Assembly (NCBI GenBank): GCA_024195265.1
Contig: JAJLRJ010000008.1
Coordinates: forward strand, 822,001 to 886,000
DNA from: Dendrophyllia cribrosa
Taxonomy: Eukaryota; Cnidaria; Anthozoa; Scleractinia; Dendrophylliidae
Direction of reading: 5' to 3'
DNA length: 64,000 bases
This document shows positions 1 to 9,932 of the stretch, in pieces (position 1 is the stretch's first letter; the number at the start of each line of letters is the position of its first letter). Below the pieces are notes generated by a model. It was not told where the DNA came from, ran no database searches, and worked only from the letters and a program-made list of their open reading frames with translations. The translations under genes and the position numbers were made by a program.

Positions 1-931
1 GCACCTCTCAACGGTTTGTCGCTGTGGTCTTGCTGATATTTTATATTTTAGTATATAGGTATGTACCGCTGTGAAGGGTATGGTTTTCAGGCAGCTTAGT
101 CGGGGATAAGGTATAGTAATCAGAAATTTTTGGTATAGAATTGGGTATTATTTTCCGCGAAACTGATTAGTTGCATGGAGAATTTAGTCTAGACGAGGTT
201 TAATGGCAAATAGCATTTAAAAATCGCTACGGCGGGCAGTACGGCATTTTTTGCTGACCCCTGTTAACTAATAACTGTGATGGTGAACGAGTTTCTGGAA
301 GATAATGAGTCTGGAATAGGTCTAGGATAGGGTAGGGTTTTTTGGTGTTTGGTCTAGAATAGGGTTGCAAAATGCAGCTAAAATGGTCTAGTATAGGTTA
401 AGGGTCTCAGCCTAAAAAATTTGCAGAGTGCCCCCCCCCCAAACGGGGTAGAAGCATTCAGTGTTATTTGTAAACCATAGGCAAACTGATTGTAACCGCG
501 GTGTAAGTAAAAAATAAACATCATCAACAAAAGCAATGTAGCGTACAAAAATTGGTCAGACTTTACAGTTTTAATAATCCTCGGAGACCAAGTAGTTGGT
601 GCGGGACAAAGTAGAAACCCGGCAGCAATCGGAGCCTTCAACTTTCGTCTTGCTTGCGCCCACAAGAAACGCCATAAAACTCATAAAATAGTCTTTGATT
701 GATATATTTTTTTAGAAATTATGCCTTGGATTAATTCACCGCTAATTCCAATAAAACGGCAACTAACGAGTTTTCACGCGGGCGCGTTTACCACATTATT
801 GCTCAACAAGAATCTGCTCGCAGACTAATTCTATGCTGGCCTAACAGTCCAACTCTAAGGGCGCGCATGCGTAAAGGCAGTTTTTTTCCCTCTGGTGTAG
901 AAAGGAGAATTGTTTTTATGAACATTTTTTC
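1..931. other. Flank 3' of C11orf54-like gene; no gene seen
   Basis: I see no reading frame with coding character here. The first 400 bases contain loose repeats of 'ggtatag', 'ggaatag' and 'ggtctag', an eroded satellite-like stretch. The part next to position 932 should contain the 3' untranslated region of the minus-strand gene, but I could not place a polyadenylation signal with confidence. Confidence 0.4.
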
Positions 932-3900
932 TCAGTCTCTTCCAACATGATGTGTGGCCAGCGGTCGATCTATTCGGTAAACACTCTCCGCGAGGCTGAA
1001 AAACCCAGTGTATTGTACATCATCGGGTGTGACGTCATAATGATAATGTCCCCCTTCTCCGTGATCACTGAAGCAGTGAAAGTGTTCAATGCGAAGATCT
1101 AAGCCCTGAAAAATAAAAATCACAAACAAGTTGATTTTCGCTACATTCGAATCTTACTTTACGGACATCCCGTTATTGCGTTTAATTTTGAATACAGAGA
1201 ATAAACAGATTTTTCCGCCTGGACCGGAACAATCTCAAGTAAAATTTACCTCGTTTATGCGACGAATTTGACTATTTATGGCCCTGTTTTCACGAACGAA
1301 TTTTTCAGCCGCTCAGCGACTTAAAACCATTACGAATCCAGAATAGAACAATCGCTTAGCGACTGGAAATTCGCTCATGGGAAAAATTGTCAAATGCGCT
1401 AAGTCAGATATATATTCTGCACGTATTCTTTGACTGAAAGAAGAGTACATGAATATTGCCCAATAGCCCTTTTCGCGGTTAACCTTTCTCGTTTGCATTA
1501 CAATAAAATTCAACGTGGTTGCGAGGCAATTTCGGGCAATTTTGTAGTTTCTGCACAAAATTGCCCGAAATTGCCTCGCAACCACGTTGAATTTTATTGT
1601 AATGCAAACGAGAAAGGTTAACCGCGAAAAGGGCTATTGTGTTTTTGTTTTCTTGGGGGTTTGATGTGATAAAGTACTGCATTTTCTTTTGAAAACAATG
1701 AGACGCATAAATGTCCGTGTAAACAGAGTTTGACTGAAACGTTCGGCTTAAACCTTATACTCCCAGAGTCAATGATGGAGACGATTTAATGGTGTGACCA
1801 TTCAAATGACCCCTCCTCAGCATTACTTTTGCATGGTACCCTTTGTTTTTCAATATTGCTCAGATTAAAGATGACCAAGACGGATGACTAAAACACACTA
1901 AGGCCAAAAATGTAGTACAACATTAAAATAAGACTCACGGGATCGTGACTTTCAAAGACTCCAACACATACGAGCGGGGCACTCATATCGAAAAACTTGA
2001 GCCAGTTGTTGACATCAGCGTCTGTCATGAGTGGAGTTTCAGAGAATTTTGGCTGTTAACATGAAAAAAGTACCAGTTTAACTTTTTTCTTGTTTTATGA
2101 ATGAAGTATTAATAAGAAGGTATTATATAAAAGTCCCCACCTCGACACAGAGGCTTATTAGCGCTTATTGGCGCTGGTTTCCTTAGCATAAAAAATAAGG
2201 AATATTTCTGGTCCCTTATGAACGGGATGCTAGTCCATCGCATCGCCTATGTTCGAGAAAAATTTATGTATATGTTACAAGTCAAATTTGATTTCAGGTT
2301 AATTTTGATTTTCCATTGTTCTTTTCTATGCTAATATATGATAATGAAATCAAACAAAGGAAAATCAAAATTAACCTGAAATCAAATTTGACCTGTAACA
2401 TATACACTACCCAGGGTACCAGAGGTTCTCTTGCGAGACGCTTTCGTGAGAAGTCGGGGCCGCCCGAAGGCCAACCGACCACGCTTTCGTGAGAAGTCAG
2501 GGCCGCTCGAAGGCCAACCCACCGCGCTTTCGTGAGAAGTCAGGGCCGCCCGAATGCCAACCGACTGCGCTTTCGTGTCCAGAGAAGTCAGGGCCACCCG
2601 AAGGCCAACCGACTGCGCTTTCGTGAGAAGTCGGGGCTGCCCGTAGGCCAACCGACCGCGCTTTGGTAACAAGTCAGGGCCGCCCGAAGGCCAACCGACC
2701 GACCAGAGACGGCAAAAATATAAGTGACACGAGAGGCGTGTAATATGAGAGAGATGAGAGCGCGAGAAAAGCCTCTGGCACCCAGGGTATGTAAACACTG
2801 CTGTGAAGACAGACAATTTGGAGCCTGTCCTTTACAAGTTATAAAATGAAAACTGATTTGGCTGTTTAACTATATTCACGATAACAACAAAACAATCACG
2901 TACTGGTTATGAAGCTCAACAAATTTCAAAAAGAGTGCACAAAGCTGCTTTGTTTTATGTTGAACGAATCGTAACCGTGCACATTGTTTTGTTTAACGTG
3001 TGAGCCCAAATGTTTCTACTGGTCGGTTGCTCATATGCATTTCAATACCTTTTGTGTTTTGTGCACGGTCAGGGTAAACGAACAAAAGAAATGGATGGGA
3101 TTAGGTCTAGAATTAAGTATGGGATAAGGCATAGTGTTAGGATTAGGTAAACGGATTATATTTAATCCCATACCTAATCCTAGACCTAATCCCACCCCGA
3201 CCCCGGCCCCGACCCCGCGTTTTACTGACACCCGCTTAGAATAGCGTTGTACTGTTTTCCCACATCATTTAATACATGTAAGTGCCTTTAGAGAAGTTTT
3301 CAATTGAGTGTGGTAAAACCAAAACCAAAGTAATTACTCTGACCAATCACAGCAGTCGTAAACAATCCAATGAACCAATCAGAGCTCGAAGCAATTACAT
3401 GTCGGCGGCGCCAAGCGCGGGAAAAAGCGTGCGAGCAAGTCACAATTGGTTTTGGTTTTACTTCTGATTGGTCGAGAAAGTGGTGCGAAATTTTTTAGCC
3501 AATCACAAAGCGTAGCAATGAAAAACCAAAGTAATTACTTTCGACGCTCAATTGAAAACTGCTCTACAATGTATATGTTGTAGTTAATTTTTTATCTCAG
3601 GTAATTTTTATTTTTCCATTGTTTTTGGGTATGGTAATATATGCTAATGAATTTGAAACAAAGGAAAAACAAAAATTACCTGAAATAAAAAATTAACTAC
3701 AACATATATCTAATACAGTTTGATCGATTAAGGTTCTTTTAGCTGAATATTTCAGGTCTTTTAGCAGCAGACAATTTAAGGAAAAGCCGCCATCTTATCT
3801 CCCAAAGTTACTAGTTGCTTTCTCCTTTCCAAAAATCCTAAATGACCTTATTTTATATCCAGAAAGGTCATTTTTCGATGTCATGAACGTTTGAGGCGGA

Positions 3901-6900
3901 ATTTTACTATAAAAGAAAACTCTAGGTTTTAGTCTATTAAATTCATAAGGAATTTTTAGGTGAACAAGGCCTTTGAAACTTTTCCACTGAAGCGATTTGT
4001 TGAATGCTCTTGAACAGATTATCAACCTCTTTCTCGCTCTCTCGCTCCAGGCGATGGCAAGAAGAGATACCCTCGGGATGATGTTGCTAGACGCTTAACT
4101 GCAAATCAGTTTCCATTTTATAACTTGTGAAGGCCAGGCTATCATGCTTTTTTCTGCTCCAAATTGTCCGACTAAATAGATGTCGATGTAGATGTAAAAG
4201 GATTTTATACAGGATAGAAATCAAAGCATTAGCACTGATCTAAGTTCGCATGACATCATATCATAATGACTCACCATTATGTGAATCTTAGCCTTGCCTT
4301 TCTCTATCACGAACACACCACCCAACCCAACTGGATTGTCTCCATAGTAACGGGCTAGGGCATGACGCATGCACGTGATAAAATTCTCATCACCAGTCCT
4401 CTTGCTGGCACAAACCTTTAAAACCTGCAGCCGACAGAGAATAAAGATGATGAAATGTAGGTAAAAAGGCACTAGCTACATGTATAGCGCAGTTTATTAC
4501 TCCTTTCATTTTCAGAGTTGAATCTCGAGTCAATATGTTTTGTGGTGCTGACTTTTGAGTCCCTGGATGAAATCTGAACATTTTAAAATACAAGCTCAGC
4601 ACATATGCAGCTGTTATTTCCAGTGGAGATTTTTATTTTGCAGTGCAAGGTGTTGTTAACTAACGTTTTTAGTTGGTGGATGTGATTCTAAATTTGAACC
4701 TGATTCTGATAAAAAATGTGTCAGTGTGAGTTGAAGTAATAATAAACTATTACAATAAAAGCTTCTAAAGCTGCTCTTTCCCACAGAGCTGTTTATTTTG
4801 CAGTACAAGATGTTCTAAGGTAACATTTGAGTGATTTTCAGTGGTGCACTGTTTATTATGGCTGTATGAGGTACATGTATCTTTGGATAAAACCATGAAG
4901 TGTATAATGTTGTGGTTCAAATTTTTCTTTGGTTTGCACAGTTTCAAACCAGTTTAATTTTTGTTTTCCTAAGAGAGACACAGGAAAATAACAATTAAAC
5001 TGGTTTGAAACTGTGCAAACCAAAAAAAAAATTTGAACCACAAGGTGTACAATCACCATTCAAATTAATCGATTGAAATATTGATCAGAATTAAAGCTAC
5101 TGGCCCTCGCTTTCTTGCAGTGCTATAATTTATTTTCAACTCTTTCAAAGAGGACATTGTAGACAAGGTATAATGCAATAATAACCAGTGAAGTTCCAGT
5201 CGATTTTTTCTCAAGATTTCAAATCACCTTTCCTGAATTGCCATCACTGACAAGGAAATTTCCCAGCAAACCAAACTCTCTGCAGCTGTAATTTTCTAGG
5301 ACACAGGATCCATTCTAAAACAAACACAAGTGAGTCAGATATGTCATGCACACTGACACTGTTAAACTAAATAACAACAACAAAAAATGACAAGAAAACC
5401 ATCCTTGACTTAATACTGAGATGTAAATTACTGGTAAATTGTGTTTACCAATACCAAAAACTCATTTGTTATGAATCAATTTACATTTAATACTACATAT
5501 TTTTGTAACTACTAAAAAATAAGTCAGAACAGCTTGAACCTTGGGCCTTTAAAAATGGTTTAATACAATGTAAATGGTTTTGTCCCTCAGAATTATACAA
5601 ACCATATTATTATTATTAATATCTTGTTGTCATTGAACTGGTATTTTTACTAAGATTTGAAGTAAGAAAGACAGTATATTAATAGTCTTATTTCATAAAA
5701 AAAAAAAATTTAACAAAAAAAAAATAAATGTCTTCTCACTGCAAATATTTACTGAATGTGCAATGGTGATTTCAATAAACTATCTTAATTTAAATATTAA
5801 ACACTTTATTTTTGGCAATTGTATTTATATTGCAAGAAGACTTGAGAGTTGGTGTCCTGCATTCAAAATAACTGGGATTTTTGTAGCTAAAATTACCTCT
5901 TCATTTACTTTGGCTATCTTTGTTGAAATGACTCCCTTCTGCTCTGAACTGGTCACCAAGTTTGCCATCATCTAAAACATGTATGGCCAAAAACTTCCAA
6001 TTGACATTGTCAACAAAACAATAGGCCATTTCCGAGTTGCCTTTAGCCTCTCTATCAAAGCGAGGCTAGGTGCGAAACCTTTCATATGAAAATGAGTTTT
6101 CATTCACATGCAAATAAAACTTATTTGCACGTGAATAAAAACTCATTTTCATATGAAAGGTCGCGCTTAGCCTCGCTTTGATAGAGAGGCTAAAGGCAAC
6201 TCGGAAATGGCCTGTTGATTTTCTATTTCTCTATTCTTATGTACCATATTTATTCTACTTGTAAATGCCCCGTTCATTTATCACATTTTCCCGTTTTCAG
6301 AGAGGTGTTTAATAGTGAGGGGCATTTGTTAGCGAGAGGCATTTTTTTCATTTCTCTGCAAAGACTTCTCAGGTTGGAACACATCTTACTGCATCCATAA
6401 AACATTGAACTATTTAATTTTTTATTTACATTTATTTATACACGGTTTAAAAAAGAAATACATCAGGTAAATAAAATACTAATCTAAACATTACTATAAT
6501 CATTAACTCGACCTGTTTTCCATGAATACAGTGTCTCTCAAATTTCTTAAGTTTATCACTAATCTCTTAAATTGATTGAGTGATTTTGTCTTGGAGTCCC
6601 TTAGATTACAGGGTAGGCTGTTCCAGAGAGCTGCACCACTTATAGCTAAAGCTATTTTTTAAATAGTTAGTTCATGGAAGAGGGACAAAATTAATAGTTT
6701 CCTTCATGCACTTTAGAGGCTAGGCCCCAAGACCCCTCCTTTAGATCTGCCAATGTATGTGGTACACTGTCTAGTGGTCAGTACAAGCTGTTATTAAATT
6801 TACCTCGCAATTGACTCCAACAAATTTACTGCTGCCAGCTCCTGCGCCAATGATAAATCCTCCTGGAAGCTCTACACTATTTGCTATGTCATCAAAACTG

Positions 6901-8235
6901 TACAACTGCAAATATAACATGAGCATAAAATATATAGCTTCTTGAAATGGCATGTGATTGAAAATGTATTACAGACAATTGATATGACAGGAGCAAGACC
7001 CAGTTGTTAGTCAGAATAAAGAACAACAGTTACCTAGCTTTAGTGCTAAAAATAAAGGGCAAATTTATATCTCAATGCAGCTACAATTCATAACCAATGG
7101 ATGCTTGTTGGTGAATATTATGACAGTGACAGATCCAAAAAATGGTGTCATGTACAGCAGCCAAATACATGTTCACTGCATGCATTCATGTTAAAAATTA
7201 TCTAATATTTTGTTGCTTTTTATTTCAAAAAATCGTTTACAGAACCAAGCTTTATTCTTGGATAAAAGGAATTGTCACTTAGCCAAAATAGCTGAAAATA
7301 TTTTCCATGCATAATTTTTATTAATTTACTTAATTTATGCAAAAATTGGCTCATAACTGATTGCTAATGTGACTTCTCCAGCTCATTTTTCTCTGGACAA
7401 AAGTATGAAGTATGCAACAGTTATTATTAGCTTCTTGATGTTACCTTGGAAAGATCAGGAAGAGGAATAAGGTATGGTGGACCACCAACATCAGCAATTC
7501 TTGTTTTGCCACAAATACCTTTTTATAAGAAAATAAACATTTCAGTCTGACAACAAATTTAAGTGATCACTGAAACAATGTCAACATTTTGAAACATACA
7601 TGTACTCAGTTATTGTTTGAAAATGAATAGGACAAAGTCTGTTGTTTTTCTTTTTTCATTCATGTATAATATTAAATGTCTGCTTGACTAGGTTTTGATA
7701 CAATAAGGGAAATTTGATATTGATCACTGTTGTACCATTTCTTTTGTATTTGAATAAAGTAGTTGCAAGCTAGCCAGTTTTAAAACATTCTTTAAATTCA
7801 CACTAGTTAGTAAAGGAAGCTTGTTAACATAGCTACGTCTCACTTTTTATCTCAAGTGAGTGCAAATAATTTTGGCTACAGTCTGCTCTCTTCACCTAAA
7901 TGCGAGCTCAATATTCTGACTTCTGTGTCTTTATGAACTCTTGATGTTTGTCCATTGTATACAAGATTATGAGGCTGCTTACAGGTTATACTTGTTATGT
8001 AAAAAAAATATATATATCTACTGTAGTAGAACATACCAGAAGAAGCTAGTTTCCATGGTTTCTCTCTTAAATCGGGGCATTTAACCACACTGACTTCCAC
8101 ATTTGAAAAATTCTTGGATAAGCCATCTGTTAAAACTATAAAACAAAAATAGTTAAATACATGTAATAAGAAAAAACTTTATTAAAAATAGCAATAATTA
8201 TAATTTTCAATAACTATAAATTGATACTAATAATG

Positions 8236-8268
<33 letters not shown>

Positions 8269-9752
8269 TCACTTTAATTACTGGGTAAATGTTTATGTAT
8301 TCAGCATGAAAGTGCTTATAGGGGACACTGTAATAAACATTTCAAACATGTTAATGTTGTGGTTTAATTTTGGTATGGTGGCTTTAATTTTTACAGTTAA
8401 TAAATATATTTTTATTTTCCTTTGTTTCAGATTGTGGTCATGAACCTGAAACAAAATAGAATTAATATTAAACCAGTTGTTTGAAAATGTTTAAACCAAA
8501 AAAAATTAAATCACAACATAAGCATTTTTAAAAACCTCAATTGGTAGCTGGCTGATCAGTTAGCATAGGGTTAATGAACATAGGATTACCATGTAGCATA
8601 ATCTGTCAGTGATCAGAGAGGAGAACTAGACCCCAGGGCCTCCAGATTTCAAATCCAGCACCCTAGCCACCAGCTAGGGTTACACCACCTCCCCTTACTT
8701 CTCTATCAGGCATTTAACAGTAAAAAAGAACTAAAGAGAAAATACTGAAGCATTATAACATAGAAATGATAGCAAGTGGTGTCAGTGCTTCCTATAGTGA
8801 GCTATATAGGGAGTGAGCTAAATAGGAAGTACCAGCAGAAAATAATATGCTATAAAAAGAAACCTGGGTTGCAACATTTAAATACTGTCACAAATTTTAG
8901 TTCATAATGACTGATGAAAGCTTGAATCCGCGCCAGAAAAAAACGAAACGATATGTCATTTTCGGCGATTTTTTGCGTTCTGCTTAGGCCACCCCAATAA
9001 AATGTTTCGTTTCCCATCGCCGGACCAACTAATTTTTTTGGAAAAGTAAAATAAAAAAATTTCAGATACACTGTCTGACAAGCAAAATTTTACTTTTTAA
9101 ACATGTGATCAAAGCTTTATTTTGAATAGAAATCTTTCATATTTAATTTTTTAGCCTCCATTGTAGATAAGGAGTAAATTTGGATTTGGAAAACATTGGC
9201 AATCGAAAGCACACGTGTAACCTGGCCTTCTTACTTAGCATCCAGGCTTTTTCTGGACTGAGGATCCCTCGGTCAATTTTATTGTTTTGTTTTTTTGCCC
9301 AACTGACCGACCCACTTCCATGAGAGGGAAGGCGATGGGAAATGAAACATTTTATTGGGATGGCCTTATTTTTGACAAATAAGAAAGAGGTTTAATTTTT
9401 TTCTTTAGCGATGTGGAAGGGGAATAGCCCAATTTCGATATCTTAAAATTCAACTTTAAACAACAGACATCACTACGAGGCTTAGGCGAATAAACCATAT
9501 AAATCCCTACTATCATTCTCCAAAGCCTCGTAGTGATGTCTTGTTTCAAGTTGAGTTTTTGTATATCAAAATTGGGCTATTCAGATCTGCCAGTGGTTGT
9601 GAAATTTATAGTTATAGTAAAGAGCCATCATAGTATAAGGAAAGTGGGATACCTTGAGACAACTCTTCTAGTTGAGGAATGTGAAGTTCTTTTCTTTCTA
9701 CTGGCAGGTTTTTCCTATCGGGGATAGCATTACTTGTACCCGTGTCCGCCAT
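932..9752 (-). CDS. C11orf54: C11orf54-type ester hydrolase (DUF1907/PTD012 family), 9 exons
   Basis: Coding exons on the minus strand, in transcript order: 9752-9653, 8135-8037, 7518-7445, 6905-6804, 5971-5897, 5314-5228, 4424-4275, 2052-1939 and 1105-932. All junctions are GT..AG, the phases agree, and the total is 975 bases (324 residues; the human protein has 315). Recognisable blocks, in order, are HIPQLEEL (exon 1), VSVVKCPDL, GICGKTRIADVGG, LPGGFIIGAGAG, NFITCMRHAL and GLGGVFVIEKGKAKIHIM. The metal-binding end is HFHCFSDHGEGGHYHYD, whose His cluster lies at residues about 275-289. The protein ends in HHVGRD. The human protein is a zinc-containing ester hydrolase of nucleus and cytosol; its physiological substrate is not settled. 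The exon 2 acceptor was chosen at 8135 rather than at an 'acag' nine bases further in, because the longer form restores the family spacing after exon 1. Introns carry many MITEs. Confidence 0.95.
1461..1639. repeat. Perfect 85-bp-arm palindrome
   Basis: Arms 1461-1545 and 1555-1639 are exact reverse complements as far as I can read, with a 9-base loop. It starts 'caatagcccttttcgcgg' and lies in the last intron of the C11orf54-like gene. It is probably a recently inserted foldback MITE. Small reading frames on both strands here are by-products of the symmetry. Confidence 0.9.
2268..2406. repeat. Foldback MITE, 'gttgtagttnaaattt' family, copy A
   Basis: Terminal inverted repeats read gtatatgttaca at the left and tgtaacatatac at the right. 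The arms continue inward through 'tcaaatttgatttcagg' to a centre with 'aatatatgataatga'. It resembles four other hairpins in this window (3571, 4901, 8350 and 20196), which share the ends and the 'ttttcc..gttt' centre. Confidence 0.8.
2409..2789. mobile_element. TIR element carrying a 42-bp minisatellite
   Basis: The ends are inverted repeats: 'acccagggtaccagagg' at the left and 'cctctggcacccagggt' at the right. Between about 2445 and 2705 there are about six or seven imperfect copies of a unit of about 42 bases containing 'gctttcgtgagaagtcagg' and 'ccgaaggccaaccgac'. The layout is that of a non-autonomous DNA transposon whose interior has expanded as a tandem array. The minus-strand reading frame through it is an artefact of the array. 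Confidence 0.7.
3097..3220. repeat. Low-complexity 'ctaatccc' inverted stretch
   Basis: 'gggattaggtctag' at the left is matched by 'ctagacctaatccc' at 3179-3192, followed by repeats of 'accccg'. The Gly/Val/Leu-rich minus-strand frame is a product of the repeat. Confidence 0.5.
3290..3565 (+). mobile_element. CCAAT-rich MITE, copy 1
   Basis: About 276 bp. The ends are AGAGaAGTTTTCAATTGAG at the left and the reverse complement caattgaaaactgctct at the right. The interior carries several CCAAT/ATTGG boxes, with a unique middle that includes 'ggcggcgccaagcgcggg'. Two further copies lie at 10422-10705 (opposite orientation) and 37704-37983. Flanking 'ta' suggests a short TA-type target site. Confidence 0.85.
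3571..3709. repeat. Foldback MITE, 'gttgtagtt' family, copy B
   Basis: The left arm begins gtatatgttgtagttaat and the right arm ends attaactacaacatata. The centre contains 'ggtaatatatgctaatga'. It sits five bases after the CCAAT-rich MITE. Confidence 0.85.
4901..5050. repeat. Foldback MITE, 'gttgtagtt' family, copy C
   Basis: The left arm begins tgtataatgttgtggttc and the right arm ends gaaccacaaggtgtaca. The arms share 'ggtttgcacagtttcaaac' and its reverse complement. It lies in an intron of the C11orf54-like gene. Confidence 0.8.
6021..6214. repeat. Foldback MITE 'ggccatttccgagttgcc', copy 1
   Basis: A nearly full-length palindrome. It runs from 'ggccatttccgagttgcc' through 'tctctatcaaagcgaggc' and 'catatgaaaatgag' to the centre, then reverses. 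A second, nearly identical copy lies at 58928-59126. Confidence 0.88.
8224..8270. repeat. (ata)n microsatellite
   Basis: A run of 'aat/ata' triplets inside intron 1 of the C11orf54-like gene. Confidence 0.85.
8350..8521. repeat. Foldback MITE, 'gttgtagtt' family, copy D (eroded)
   Basis: 'aatgttgtggtttaatttt' at the left pairs with 'aaaattaaatcacaacat' at the right. The inner arms share 'ttttattttcctttgtttc' only loosely, so this is an older copy. Confidence 0.65.
8614..8700 (-). repeat. tRNA-like SINE head (degenerate)
   Basis: Read on the minus strand this has a D-arm-like 'gtggtgtaacccta' followed by 'ctggatttgaaatctgg', resembling the A and B boxes of a tRNA-derived SINE. There is no proper acceptor stem. 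I am unsure of its limits. Confidence 0.35.
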
Positions 9753-9932
9753 TGCAGTTTAGGACAAGCCAAAGTCGTCAGGCACATTAACGACTCTCAA
9801 GAAAGCTGGAACCTAGTGCCCAGTCATGACTAGACTTTGCCGCTCACAAATAAAACTAAAACAAATCGATCTGTCTTTATATTATAGCTGTCGGCCTGAA
9901 AAATCTCATTTCATATTAGATTTTTCCATAAA
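9753..9932. promoter_or_regulatory. Shared head-to-head promoter gap, C11orf54-like / PGAM5
   Basis: Only 180 bases separate the two divergent start codons, so both 5' untranslated regions and any core promoters must lie here or inside the first exons. No classical TATA box stands out in either direction. That bidirectional transcription occurs is an inference from the layout. Confidence 0.6.

Noticed and set aside
1313..1682. Three overlapping frames on both strands
   Set aside because: They share translation because the perfect palindrome reads the same both ways.
2382..2816. 144-codon minus-strand frame
   Set aside because: It runs through the 42-bp tandem repeat and its flanks, with no domain or splice support.
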